NCBI GenBank assembly: GCA_945882755.1 | Contig: CAMCWS010000096.1 | Span: 1-6,835, forward strand | Direction: 5' to 3' | DNA: 6,835 bases | DNA from: Bordetella parapertussis | Lineage (GTDB): Bacteria > Pseudomonadota > Gammaproteobacteria > Burkholderiales > Burkholderiaceae_C | Shown: in pieces, positions 1-6,479 of the stretch | Layout: the number at the start of each line of letters is the position of its first letter | Position numbering within the stretch: the stretch's first letter is position 1 | Made by a program: the position numbers and the translations under genes | Notes under the pieces: generated by a model | What the model was told of the DNA's origin: nothing | Databases searched by the model: none | Seen by the model: the letters and a program-made list of their open reading frames with translations, nothing else

Positions 1-20
1 CTCACAACCCATTGACCTTA

Positions 21-26
21 AAGGAG
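21..26 (+). promoter_or_regulatory. recA ribosome binding site
   Basis: AAGGAG sits six bases before the ATG at 33. It fixes the recA start there rather than at the in-frame TTG at 12, which would place this Shine-Dalgarno motif inside the gene and add seven residues not typical of RecA. Confidence 0.85.
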
Positions 27-32
27 ATTTCC

Positions 33-1094
33 ATGGACAACGTCAAAAGCATCGCCGCTGCCGGCGAAAAGGCCAAAGCACTGCAAGCCGCCTTGGCCCA
101 AATCGAAAAGCAGTTTGGCAAGGGCACCATCATGCGTTTGGGCGAGGGCGAGGCCATCGCGGACATCCAAGTGGTGTCTACCGGCTCACTCGGTTTGGAC
201 GTCGCTTTAGGCGTGGGCGGCCTGCCACGCGGCCGTGTCATTGAAATTTACGGCCCAGAGTCTTCCGGCAAAACCACCCTCACTTTGCAAGTTATCGCAG
301 AAATGCAAAAAATGGCAGGCACCTGTGCTTTTGTCGACGCCGAGCACGCTTTGGACGTTCAGTACGCGCAAAAACTGGGCGTCAATCTGCAAGAACTGCT
401 CATCAGCCAGCCCGACACCGGCGAGCAGGCCTTGGAAATTGTCGACAGCTTGGTGCGCTCCGGTGCGGTCGACCTGATCGTTATCGACTCGGTGGCGGCG
501 CTCACCCCCAAGGCCGAGCTGGAAGGCGAAATGGGTGACTCACTTCCCGGTTTGCAAGCCCGTCTCATGAGCCAAGCCTTGCGCAAGCTCACCGCCCACA
601 TCAAGAAAACCAACTGCACCGTCATCTTCATTAACCAAATTCGCATGAAGATCGGCGTCATGTTCGGCTCGCCCGAAACAACCACCGGCGGTAATGCGCT
701 CAAGTTCTACGCCTCTGTGCGCTTGGACATTCGCCGCACCGGCACCATCAAAAAGGGCGAAGAGTCCATCGGCAACGAAACCAAAGTCAAGGTCGTCAAA
801 AACAAAGTGGCACCCCCGTTTAAAACCGCCGAGTTCGACATTTTGTTTGGCGAGGGCATCAGCCGCCACGGTGAAATCATCGACATGGGCGTCGCCGCCA
901 AAATCGTCGACAAGTCCGGCGCTTGGTATGCCTACCAAGGCGAAAAAATCGGCCAAGGCCGCGACAACTCACGCGAGTTTTTGCGCGAGAACCCCGAATT
1001 GGCTATCGAGATCGAAAACAAAGTGCGTGAATCCTTGGGCATCCCATTGTTGCCCGCTGATGCCGAAGAACCCAAGTTGCAAGCGGTCAAGTGA
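33..1094 (+). CDS. recA: Recombinase RecA
   Basis: RecA is the cytoplasmic DNA-dependent ATPase that forms filaments on single-stranded DNA, drives homologous strand exchange and triggers LexA self-cleavage in the SOS response. The protein is 353 residues, the normal length for the family. Visible landmarks are the Walker A motif GPESSGKTT (residues 74-82), FVDAEHALD (100-108) with the catalytic glutamate E104, Walker [11 protein letters not shown] (148-157), and the DNA-binding L2 loop region from NQIRMKIG to [12 protein letters not shown] (about 201-227). The C-terminus is acidic (DAEEP, 343-347), as usual. The ATG at 33 is chosen because AAGGAG precedes it. The stop codon overlaps the recX start. 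Only 32 bases of upstream sequence are present, so the promoter and any LexA box lie outside the window. The call rests on whole-length motif recognition and is near certain. Confidence 0.99.
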   Translation: MDNVKSIAAAGEKAKALQAALAQIEKQFGKGTIMRLGEGEAIADIQVVSTGSLGLDVALGVGGLPRGRVIEIYGPESSGKTTLTLQVIAEMQKMAGTCAFVDAEHALDVQYAQKLGVNLQELLISQPDTGEQALEIVDSLVRSGAVDLIVIDSVAALTPKAELEGEMGDSLPGLQARLMSQALRKLTAHIKKTNCTVIFINQIRMKIGVMFGSPETTTGGNALKFYASVRLDIRRTGTIKKGEESIGNETKVKVVKNKVAPPFKTAEFDILFGEGISRHGEIIDMGVAAKIVDKSGAWYAYQGEKIGQGRDNSREFLRENPELAIEIENKVRESLGIPLLPADAEEPKLQAVK

Positions 1095-1588
1095 GCGCCG
1101 TTGTGGTGAATTGGCCGTTCAAGGTGATTCAAGGTGGCGCGACGGTCAACCCGCCAACGGTGAAGGCCAAAGCCGTCAGCCTGTTGGCCCAGCGTGAGTA
1201 CTCGCGCCAAGAGCTAAGCGACAAGCTCAAAGCGGAAGACGCCAGACCAGAAGAAGTCGAGCAGGCCTTGGCGCAGTTGGCGGCCAAAGGCTTGGTCGAT
1301 GACACGCGGGTGGTGGAAACCTTGGTCAACCGACGCGCTGGCAAGCTTGGCGCATCAAGGCTTCGCCAAGAGTTGCAGGCCAAAGGCGTCAGCGCCGAAT
1401 TGGTGGCCGAAACCATGGCGGACCTCAAGGGCACTGAGTTGGCAAGGGCGCGGAGCGTATGGGAAAAGAAATTCGGTCAACTTGCCTCCTCCGCCTCAGA
1501 TCGCAACAAGCAAGCCCGTTTTTTGGCCAGCCGCGGTTTTTCGGGGGATGTGGTGCGGCAAGTCGTCTCTGGTTTGTCAGAAGACTAA
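1091..1588 (+). CDS. recX: Regulatory protein RecX
   Basis: RecX binds RecA filaments and limits their growth and ATPase activity. The 165-residue product has the expected mostly helical make-up with tandem three-helix modules. The first starts around residues 24-45 ([19 protein letters not shown], the signature region), the next includes [32 protein letters not shown] in part (about 69-100), and the last ends in [20 protein letters not shown] (about 143-162). The chosen start is a GTG overlapping the recA TGA as GTGA. No clear Shine-Dalgarno motif precedes it, so translation is probably coupled to recA. In-frame GTG codons at 1103, 1106 and 1124 are alternatives, because the first 20 or so residues do not belong to the conserved core. 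Position directly after recA supports the identification. The gene ends shortly before a repeat-rich gap. Confidence 0.95.
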   Translation: MSAVVVNWPFKVIQGGATVNPPTVKAKAVSLLAQREYSRQELSDKLKAEDARPEEVEQALAQLAAKGLVDDTRVVETLVNRRAGKLGASRLRQELQAKGVSAELVAETMADLKGTELARARSVWEKKFGQLASSASDRNKQARFLASRGFSGDVVRQVVSGLSED

Positions 1589-1603
1589 AGCAATTTTGAG
1601 CTC

Positions 1604-1796
1604 GTCATTGCGAGCGAAGCGAAGCAATCACATGCCAGAGCGAGGAGCTAAGCAATTCCCCGTCATTGCGAGGAGCGTAGCGACGAAGCAAACTAACGAA
1701 GTAGGACATTGGAGATTTTTCTTGTTTCGCAGCGCGTGAGGCGAGGCCGAGCCTGCGGGGCCCGCCAGTGGATTGCTTCGCTTCGCTCGCAATGAC
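1604..1796. repeat. Perfect 26-bp inverted repeat pair
   Basis: The segment 1604-1629 (begins GTCATTGCGAG, ends GAAGCAATC) is exactly the reverse complement of 1771-1796, all 26 bases, with 141 bases between. Each arm can also fold on itself through ATTGC and GCAAT ends. A degenerate partial copy appears at about 1640-1656 (GCGAGGAGC then AGCAAT). I recall GTCATTGCGAG...GAAGCAATC motifs as dispersed intergenic palindromic repeats in many bacteria, but I cannot count copies in this genome from one window. There is no transposase here. It lies between the converging ends of recX and argC, a common place for REP-like elements, and could act as a bidirectional transcription barrier. Confidence 0.85.
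1662..1691 (+). repeat. Variant copy of the palindromic repeat
   Basis: This copy starts GTCATTGCGAGG, continues AGCGTAGCGACG and ends AAGCAA. It is a variant of the unit at 1604-1629 that has an extra GAG-type insertion and lacks the final TC. Its first 12 bases are the exact reverse complement of 1836-1847, so it has a second inverted partner besides the family similarity to its neighbours. Confidence 0.7.
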
Positions 1797-1815
1797 AACT
1801 TTGCGCAATGTCGGA

Positions 1816-1847
1816 GATTGCTTCGGGGCTATGCCCCTCGCAATGAC
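1816..1847. repeat. Self-complementary hairpin copy of the repeat
   Basis: GATTGCTTC and CTCGCAATGAC ends of the repeat are brought together here around a GC stem. ATTGC pairs with GCAAT and GGGGC pairs with GCCCC, with TAT as the loop and a small TTC/TC internal mismatch. This looks like a complete compact member of the same repeat family, able to fold on either strand. Lacking a following T-run on either strand, it is not a classical intrinsic terminator, but it may still stop transcription or protect the 3' ends of the recX and argC messages. Confidence 0.7.
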
Positions 1848-1878
1848 GACACCATGCAATGACGACACCACGCAATGA
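1840..1878 (+). repeat. Short tandem repeat, 16-bp unit
   Basis: The unit GCAATGACGACACCA plus T or C occurs at 1840-1855 and 1856-1871, followed by a seven-base partial copy GCAATGA at 1872-1878, giving about 2.4 units. The unit contains the end of the palindromic repeat (GCAATGAC), so it appears to have grown by duplicating the repeat's edge. It stops four bases before the argC stop codon. Confidence 0.75.
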
Positions 1879-1881
1879 AGG

Positions 1882-2808
1882 CTAAACGCCGAGCATCAAG
1901 CGCAGGTTTTGCACTGCAGCGCCGCTGGCACCTTTGCCCAAGTTGTCCAAGCGTGCCATCAGCACCGCATGGCCGTGGGTTTCGTTGGCAAACACCCGCA
2001 ACTCCATCAGGTTACTGTCATTCAAAGCGGTGGCGTCCAGCTTCAAGTCCTCGGTGGGCGGCAAGACTTTGACACAGGGGTTGCTGGGGTCGTTGGTTTG
2101 GGCGTAGTGGGCTGCCAGCGCATCGTGCAAATCGCTGGCCGTTACGCGTCCAGGTAATGCGGACAAATGCAGCGGCATTTGCACAATCATGCCCTGCTTG
2201 AAATTGCCAACACTGGGCACAAACAAGGGCCGACACGTCAGGCCGGTGCAATGCATGATTTCAGGAATATGTTTGTGCGACAAACCCAGCGCATAGGCTT
2301 CAAACAAAGGGGCCGTGCCGGCCTCATAAGCTTCAATCATGCCGCGCCCACCGCCTGAATAACCGCTGACCGAGGGCAGGCTCAGTGCAAAGTCGCGGGG
2401 CAGCAAACCGGCGTCCACCAAAGGGCGAATCAATGCAATCGCGCCTGTGGCGTAGCAACCCGGGTTGGCCACGCGCTTGGCTTGGCGCACCTTGTCGGCC
2501 TGTCCAAGCGCCAACTCAGGGAAACCATAAACCCAATCGGGGTGGGTGCGGTGTGCGGTGGAGGCGTCAATGATGCGCGGTTGATGGCCAGCCATGGCAT
2601 CCACCATGGCCACAGTTTCAAGCGCGGCATCGTCGTGCAAACACAAAATAACCACATCCACATCGGCCAGCAAGGCGCGTTTGGCTTCGGGGTTTTTGCG
2701 CTCGGCTGGGTTAATGCTGACCAGCTTGATCTGTGGCAACAAGGCCAAGCGCTCGCGAATTTGCAGACCAGTGGTGCCCGCCTCGCCGTCAATAAAAACC
2801 TGAGCCAT
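1882..2808 (-). CDS. argC: N-acetyl-gamma-glutamyl-phosphate reductase, type 2
   Basis: This cytoplasmic enzyme reduces N-acetyl-gamma-glutamyl phosphate to N-acetylglutamate semialdehyde with NADPH, the third step of arginine synthesis. The 308-residue protein opens with the nucleotide-binding loop GEAGTTG (8-14), has DASTAHR (81-87), and carries the catalytic cysteine C118 in [21 protein letters not shown] (148-159) and SHKHIPEI (177-184), with the likely catalytic histidine, follow. Length and sequence style fit the shorter 'uncommon' ArgC class rather than the longer E. coli type. The ATG at 2808 is chosen because the conserved fold starts right there. An in-frame TTG at 2868 would add 20 unlikely residues. 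The Shine-Dalgarno is weak (GAAAG about ten bases upstream). It converges on recX and diverges from sucC, so it is probably transcribed alone. Many Burkholderiales carry a second, longer argC elsewhere; that cannot be judged here. Confidence 0.94.
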   Translation of the reverse strand: MAQVFIDGEAGTTGLQIRERLALLPQIKLVSINPAERKNPEAKRALLADVDVVILCLHDDAALETVAMVDAMAGHQPRIIDASTAHRTHPDWVYGFPELALGQADKVRQAKRVANPGCYATGAIALIRPLVDAGLLPRDFALSLPSVSGYSGGGRGMIEAYEAGTAPLFEAYALGLSHKHIPEIMHCTGLTCRPLFVPSVGNFKQGMIVQMPLHLSALPGRVTASDLHDALAAHYAQTNDPSNPCVKVLPPTEDLKLDATALNDSNLMELRVFANETHGHAVLMARLDNLGKGASGAAVQNLRLMLGV

Positions 2809-2993
2809 GGTGAGAAATCTTTCGCAAAGAAACAAAGGTGACAGTTGTGGCTGTAAGCCCCGCGTCAAAGACGCATCAAGTCATTCTTGGTGCAATGCAA
2901 CATGATACATTCCGTGGCAATCCCGCTCTGTATCGGGTGTGAACACAGAACACTTAGGCCAGTTTTAGTGGCTGACCCTAGAAAGCGAGTCCC
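2809..2993. other. Divergent argC-sucC intergenic region
   Basis: This 185-base gap separates two divergent starts and must hold promoters for both argC and the sucC operon. I find no promoter pair I would defend. A TGATACAT stretch (2903-2910) resembles a -10 box but lacks a well-spaced -35. Small symmetric pieces are present: CCCG and CGGG around an eight-base loop (2922-2937) and the palindrome TGTGAACACA (2938-2947). The sucC Shine-Dalgarno is weak (AGAAAGCGAG, 2980-2989). Confidence 0.4.
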
Positions 2994-4157
2994 ATGAAAA
3001 TCCATGAATACCAAGGCAAGGACATCTTGCGCCAATTCGGTGTGCCGGTTCCTCGCGGCATTGCCGCCTTCACTGTTCAAGAGGCGGTCGAAGCCGCCCA
3101 AAAACTTGGCGGCCCCGTGTGGGTGGTGAAAGCCCAAATACACGCGGGTGGTCGCGGCAAGGGCGGCGGCGTGAAAGTGGCGAAAAGCATTGATGACGTC
3201 AAGCGCTTGGCCAGTGAGATTTTGGGCATGCAGCTCAAAACCCACCAAACTGGCCCCGAAGGGCAAAAAGTGCGTCGCCTCTATATTGAAGACGGCGCTG
3301 ACATCCAAAAAGAATATTACGTGTCGGTGGTCACCGACCGCGCCACGCAAAAGATCGCGTTCATCGCTTCCAGCGAAGGCGGCATGGACATCGAGGAAGT
3401 GGCGCACAGCACACCCGAGAAAATCATCACCGAGTTCATTGATCCGCTGACCGGATTGCAAGACGCACAAGCCACCAAGATTGCCAATGCGATCGGCCTG
3501 CCCGCCGACTCCACCGCACAAGCGGTCGATGTGTTCCAAAAGCTCTACCAGTGCTACATGGACACCGACGCATCGTTGGTGGAAATCAACCCACTGAACC
3601 GCGACAGCAAGGGCAACATCATCGCCTTGGACGCCAAGTTCAACTTTGACGCCAACGCCTTGTTCCGCCACCCAGAGATCGTCGCCTACCGCGACTTGGA
3701 CGAAGAAGACCCCGCAGAAGTGGAAGCTTCCAAGTTCGACTTGGCCTACATCTCCTTGGACGGCAATATTGGTTGCTTGGTCAATGGCGCTGGTTTGGCC
3801 ATGGCGACTATGGACACCATCAAGCTGTTTGGCGCAGAGCCCGCCAACTTCCTCGATGTGGGCGGCGGCGCCACCCCCGAGAAGGTCACCGAAGCTTTCA
3901 AGATCATGCTCAAGAACCCCAAGGTCAAAGCGATTTTGGTCAACATCTTTGGCGGCATCATGAAGTGCGACACCATCGCCCACGGCGTGATCACCGCTTG
4001 CAAAGCGGTCAACCTCTCCGTGCCACTGGTGGTGCGCATGAAGGGCACCAACGAAGACCTGGGCAAGAAGATGCTGGCCGAGTCGGGCCTTCCCATCATC
4101 AGCGCCGACACCATGGCCGAGGCCGCGCAAAAAGTCGTTGCCGCATTGAAAGCTTGA
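2994..4157 (+). CDS. sucC: Succinyl-CoA synthetase (ADP-forming) beta subunit
   Basis: SucC is the nucleotide-binding and succinate-binding subunit of succinyl-CoA synthetase, which makes ATP from succinyl-CoA in the TCA cycle. The product is 387 residues, one less than the E. coli protein. It begins with [20 protein letters not shown], the conserved start of the ATP-grasp domain. The nucleotide-binding loop [12 protein letters not shown] is at 50-61, the metal-binding part includes EINPL (197-201) and D213 (ALDAKF), and the CoA-ligase domain has [18 protein letters not shown] (257-274), NFLDVGGGA (285-293) and [10 protein letters not shown] (317-326). The start is fixed by this conserved N-terminus despite a weak Shine-Dalgarno. 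sucD follows after three bases, as expected for subunits made in equal amounts. Identification is secure; the exact nucleotide preference (ADP or GDP) is inferred from bacterial homologues. Confidence 0.98.
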   Translation: MKIHEYQGKDILRQFGVPVPRGIAAFTVQEAVEAAQKLGGPVWVVKAQIHAGGRGKGGGVKVAKSIDDVKRLASEILGMQLKTHQTGPEGQKVRRLYIEDGADIQKEYYVSVVTDRATQKIAFIASSEGGMDIEEVAHSTPEKIITEFIDPLTGLQDAQATKIANAIGLPADSTAQAVDVFQKLYQCYMDTDASLVEINPLNRDSKGNIIALDAKFNFDANALFRHPEIVAYRDLDEEDPAEVEASKFDLAYISLDGNIGCLVNGAGLAMATMDTIKLFGAEPANFLDVGGGATPEKVTEAFKIMLKNPKVKAILVNIFGGIMKCDTIAHGVITACKAVNLSVPLVVRMKGTNEDLGKKMLAESGLPIISADTMAEAAQKVVAALKA

Positions 4158-4160
4158 ATC

Positions 4161-5054
4161 ATGTCCATCTACATCAATAAAGACACCAAGGTCATCACCC
4201 AAGGCATCACCGGCAAAACCGGTCAGTTCCACACCGAAAAGTGCCAGGAATACGCCAACGGCAAAAACTGTTTCGTCGCGGGTGTGAACCCTAAGAAGGC
4301 CGGCGAGTCCATCTTCAACATCCCCATTTATGCTTCCGTCAAAGAAGCGGCCAAGCAAACCGGCGCAACGGTTTCCGTGATTTATGTGCCGCCCGCCGGT
4401 GCCGCCGAAGCAATTTGGGAAGCCGTGGAAGCCGACCTGGATTTGGCGATTTGCATCACCGAGGGCATCCCCGTGCGTGACATGCTGATGGTGCGCAACA
4501 AAATGAAGGCCAAAGAAGCGGCGGGTGGTAAACGCACCTTGCTGCTGGGCCCCAACTGCCCGGGCCTCATCACCCCCGATGAAATCAAGATCGGCATCAT
4601 GCCCGGCCACATCCACCGCAAGGGCCGCATTGGCGTGGTCTCACGCTCAGGCACGCTGACCTATGAAGCCGTGGCGCAACTCACCGAAATCGGCTTGGGC
4701 CAGTCCAGCGCGGTGGGCATTGGCGGCGACCCGATCAATGGCTTGAAACATATCGACGTGATGCGTGCTTTCAACGACGACCCCGACACCGACGCCGTCA
4801 TCATGATCGGCGAAATCGGCGGACCGGACGAAGCCGAAGCGGCACGTTGGTGCAAAGCCAACATGAAAAAACCCATCGTCGGCTTCATCGCCGGTGTGAC
4901 CGCACCTGCGGGCAAGCGCATGGGCCACGCCGGCGCCTTGATCAGCGGCGGCGCTGACACGGCCGAAGCCAAGCTGGCGGTGATGGAAGAGTGCGGTTTC
5001 AAAATTACGCGCAACCCGTCTGAAATGGGCAAACTTCTGAAGGCAATGCTCTAA
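4161..5054 (+). CDS. sucD: Succinyl-CoA synthetase (ADP-forming) alpha subunit
   Basis: SucD binds CoA and carries the histidine that is transiently phosphorylated during the succinyl-CoA to succinate step. The 297-residue protein shows the CoA-binding Rossmann start [13 protein letters not shown] (13-25), AGVNPKKAG (40-48), [10 protein letters not shown] (99-108), [10 protein letters not shown] (130-139), SRSGTLTYE (161-169) and [10 protein letters not shown] (186-195). The active-site histidine is H256 in [14 protein letters not shown] (251-264). It is a few residues longer than the E. coli subunit, consistent with the extra [16 protein letters not shown] stretch (109-124). It lies three bases after sucC, and its TAA stop directly abuts the ATG of the TerC-family gene, so all three are probably on one transcript. 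Confidence 0.98.
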   Translation: MSIYINKDTKVITQGITGKTGQFHTEKCQEYANGKNCFVAGVNPKKAGESIFNIPIYASVKEAAKQTGATVSVIYVPPAGAAEAIWEAVEADLDLAICITEGIPVRDMLMVRNKMKAKEAAGGKRTLLLGPNCPGLITPDEIKIGIMPGHIHRKGRIGVVSRSGTLTYEAVAQLTEIGLGQSSAVGIGGDPINGLKHIDVMRAFNDDPDTDAVIMIGEIGGPDEAEAARWCKANMKKPIVGFIAGVTAPAGKRMGHAGALISGGADTAEAKLAVMEECGFKITRNPSEMGKLLKAML

Positions 5055-5792
5055 ATGGAATTGTTTCAAGACCCCGCTTTTTGGTTGGCGGTCGGCCAAA
5101 TCATCCTGATTGACATTTTGCTGGGTGGCGACAACGCCATCGTCATCGCCTTGGCTTGCCGAGGTTTGCCCGAGCACCAACGCCGCCAAGGTATTTTTTG
5201 GGGCACCACGGGTGCGATTGTGATTCGCGTCGCCTTGATTGGCGTGGCACTCACGCTCTTGGGCATTCCGTTTTTAAAGCTGTTGGGCGCTGTATTGCTG
5301 CTGTGGATTGGCGTGAAACTTCTCACCGAAGACGATGGCGACCACGAGGTGGACGCCAGCGAAAAACTCTGGGGCGCCATCAAAACCATTGTGCTCGCCG
5401 ATTTGGTGATGAGTGTCGACAACGTCATTGGTGTCACCGCGGCCGCAGAGGCGGGTGGCGGCGACCACAAAATGGCCTTGGTGGTGTTTGGCCTTTTAGT
5501 CAGCATTCCTATAGTGGTCTGGGGCAGTACCTTTGTCATCCGCTTGATGGATCGGTTTCCATGGGTCATTACCGTTGGCGGCATGCTCATGGGTTGGATT
5601 GCTGGCACCATGGCAGTCACCGATCCAGGTTTGCTTGAATACCTTCCAGCCATGCTAAACGAGGCAGGCAAGGTGTTTCCCGCTATTTATTACGGCACAG
5701 GTGTATTGGGCGCCTTAAGCGTGGTGGTGTTTGCAAAGTGGGTACATTTTCGCCGATCCAAGCAAGAGATGAAGCGCGAACTCCCACCCTGA
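5055..5792 (+). CDS. TerC-family integral membrane protein (YjbE-like)
   Basis: This 245-residue inner-membrane protein belongs to the TerC/Alx/YjbE group, members of which are linked to metal-ion export (notably manganese) or tellurium resistance. About seven hydrophobic segments are visible (roughly 10-34, 47-70, 72-90, 108-130, 140-163, 168-187 and 208-230). The family's two acidic membrane motifs are intact: LLGGDNAIVIALA (22-34) and ADLVMSVDNVIGVTAA (115-130), whose aspartates are thought to bind the metal. An acidic loop TEDDGDHEVD (91-100) and a basic tail (HFRRSKQEMKR) flank the membrane core. Its ATG touches the sucD stop with no gap, and AAGG (5040-5043) inside sucD may serve as its ribosome site. 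The true substrate is not shown by the sequence, and the link to succinyl-CoA synthetase is positional only. No manganese riboswitch precedes it, there being no leader. Confidence 0.9.
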   Translation: MELFQDPAFWLAVGQIILIDILLGGDNAIVIALACRGLPEHQRRQGIFWGTTGAIVIRVALIGVALTLLGIPFLKLLGAVLLLWIGVKLLTEDDGDHEVDASEKLWGAIKTIVLADLVMSVDNVIGVTAAAEAGGGDHKMALVVFGLLVSIPIVVWGSTFVIRLMDRFPWVITVGGMLMGWIAGTMAVTDPGLLEYLPAMLNEAGKVFPAIYYGTGVLGALSVVVFAKWVHFRRSKQEMKRELPP

Positions 5793-5811
5793 GCCTTCAA
5801 GTCAGGGTGGG
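5783..5811 (+). terminator. Hairpin at the end of the sucCD-terC operon
   Basis: CCCACCCTGA (5783-5792) and TCAGGGTGGG (5802-5811) form a perfect ten-base-pair GC-rich stem around a nine-base loop. The left arm contains the TerC-family stop codon. The base run after the stem is TTAAAGCGG, not a T-run. A run of eight Ts comes only at 5827-5834. It is therefore a strong hairpin and probable operon end, but an imperfect intrinsic terminator. Confidence 0.55.
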
Positions 5812-5818
5812 TTAAAGC

Positions 5819-5843
5819 GGCACTTGTTTTTTTTGAAGGTGCC
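5819..5843 (+). terminator. Second hairpin with a T8 tract in its loop
   Basis: GGCAC (5819-5823) can pair with GTGCC (5839-5843), leaving a loop that holds eight consecutive Ts (5827-5834). Together with the stronger stem at 5783-5811 it may form a composite termination region. On its own the stem is short, and the T-run sits inside rather than after it, so its role is uncertain. Confidence 0.3.
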
Positions 5844-5848
5844 ACTTC

Positions 5849-5876
5849 TTGCCCGCATGAAAGCGGGTTGCACAAT
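5849..5876 (+). promoter_or_regulatory. Possible pilA promoter with an inverted repeat in the spacer
   Basis: TTGCCC (5849-5854) and CACAAT (5871-5876) are separated by 16 bases and each match four of six sigma-70 consensus bases. The inverted repeat CCCGC/GCGGG (5852-5856 and 5863-5867, six-base loop) fills the spacer and could be an operator or just a small hairpin. It would start transcription about 25 bases before the pilA ATG. The match is weak and pilA may use another sigma factor. Confidence 0.25.
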
Positions 5877-5895
5877 GGGCGCACCACACCACCCC

Positions 5896-5901
5896 AAGGA
5901 G
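5896..5901 (+). promoter_or_regulatory. pilA ribosome binding site
   Basis: AAGGAG lies five bases before the ATG at 5907. It decides that start over the in-frame TTG at 5868, which would give an implausible longer leader. Confidence 0.8.
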
Positions 5902-5906
5902 CTTTG

Positions 5907-6428
5907 ATGCAACCCAACCCCAAATCGTCACAAACAGGTTTCACCCTCATAGAGCTGATGGTGGTGATTGCCATCATCGGCATCTTGGCATCTTTTGCGG
6001 TTCCTGCTTACCAGGACTACAGCGTTCGGGCTCGCGTCAGCGAAGGCCTGTCTTTGGCGGGTGTCGCCAAAAACCAAGTGTTGGATGTGCTGAGCTCTGG
6101 TGCTGCCTCCGAGCAAGGCTATGCGGCTGGCTACACCTCGCCCGCTGCCACCGCGAACCTTTCCAGCCTCAGCATCGCCCCCCAAACAGGTGTCATTACC
6201 ATCACCACCAGCAAAGCGGCGGGGAATGGGAGTTTGCTGTTGGTGCCGTTTACCGGCTCTGCTGCCGCCGCCACAGCTTTGCCTGATGCGACCACAGACT
6301 ACACCGCCCCCGAGCAAGGCGCAGTCGCATGGAAGTGCTTGACCAAAGGAGCGACCATACCCAGCGGTTTGACGGTTGCCAGTGCGCCCACTTTAGAGGC
6401 CAAGTACGCGCCAGCGGAGTGTCGCTAG
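5907..6428 (+). CDS. pilA: Type IV prepilin, PilA-like
   Basis: This is a type IVa prepilin, the precursor of the pilus fibre subunit used for twitching, attachment and DNA uptake. The 173-residue precursor has an 11-residue leader ending in glycine ([11 protein letters not shown]). The cut by prepilin peptidase before F12 would leave a 162-residue mature pilin that starts [17 protein letters not shown], with the conserved glutamate at mature position 5 (E16) and a single hydrophobic helix. [16 protein letters not shown] (33-48) is typical of the pilin helix's lower half. The globular part is rich in Ala, Ser and Thr. Two cysteines, C144 (VAWKC) and C172 (AECR), would form the C-terminal disulfide-bonded D-region. 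It lies after the TerC-family operon behind hairpins, so it probably has its own promoter. It may be the major pilin or a close paralogue; the sequence alone does not tell. Confidence 0.93.
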   Translation: MQPNPKSSQTGFTLIELMVVIAIIGILASFAVPAYQDYSVRARVSEGLSLAGVAKNQVLDVLSSGAASEQGYAAGYTSPAATANLSSLSIAPQTGVITITTSKAAGNGSLLLVPFTGSAAAATALPDATTDYTAPEQGAVAWKCLTKGATIPSGLTVASAPTLEAKYAPAECR

Positions 6429-6464
6429 TTGGCTTAAGAGTTATACTGAAATATAACTTTCAAG
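6429..6464 (+). promoter_or_regulatory. chpSB promoter overlapped by palindromic operator
   Basis: TTGGCT (6429-6434) and TATAAC (6452-6457) are 17 bases apart and make a good sigma-70 promoter, matching four and five of six consensus bases. A palindrome overlies it: AGTTATA (6439-6445) and TATAACT (6452-6458) are perfect inverted arms six bases apart, and further matches (CTT/AAG at the ends) extend it to 32 bases (6433-6464) with 11 of 13 arm positions paired. MazE-type antitoxins repress their own promoters, so this is the expected operator site. The -35 begins directly after the pilA stop codon. Confidence 0.6.
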
Positions 6465-6469
6465 TTGCC

Positions 6470-6475
6470 AGGAGG
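6470..6475 (+). promoter_or_regulatory. Antitoxin ribosome binding site
   Basis: AGGAGG, a full-strength Shine-Dalgarno motif, ends four bases before the ATG at 6480 and selects that start over an in-frame TTG at 6465. Its strength fits the need to make antitoxin in excess of toxin. Confidence 0.8.
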
Positions 6476-6479
6476 CTGT

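Noticed and set aside
540..956. Minus-strand open frame of 138 codons inside recA
   Set aside because: It lies wholly within recA, has no ribosome site or domain, and is explained by codon bias of the sense gene.
1299..1739. Plus-strand open frame running from recX into the repeat region
   Set aside because: It is out of frame with recX, and the part beyond recX only translates the palindromic repeats.
1605..1875. Minus-strand open frames of 88 and 60 codons in the repeat region
   Set aside because: They consist of translated repeat sequence (for example the CERSEAI-type peptide) and have no ribosome site or family match.
1604..1878. CRISPR array
   Set aside because: Copies are in both orientations, differ in sequence and are unevenly spaced, with no uniform spacers or cas genes.
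2884..2911. Sigma-70 promoter for sucC using TACATT as the -10 box
   Set aside because: Neither TTGGTG (13-base spacer) nor TTCTTG (poor match) makes an acceptable -35 partner.
2865..4616. A 583-codon open frame on the minus strand across sucC and part of sucD
   Set aside because: It is antisense to two secure genes. Its translation is rich in His, Gly, Asp, Val and Phe without a recognisable domain, the usual result of reading high-GC codons backwards.
4647..5189. Minus-strand open frame of 180 codons across the sucD-terC junction
   Set aside because: It is antisense to two well-supported genes and its translation matches no family I know.
5838..5852. Sigma-54 promoter for pilA, as in some pilin genes
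   Set aside because: The TTGC is present but the upstream element does not match TGGCAC, and the GG to GC distance is 11 rather than 10 bases.
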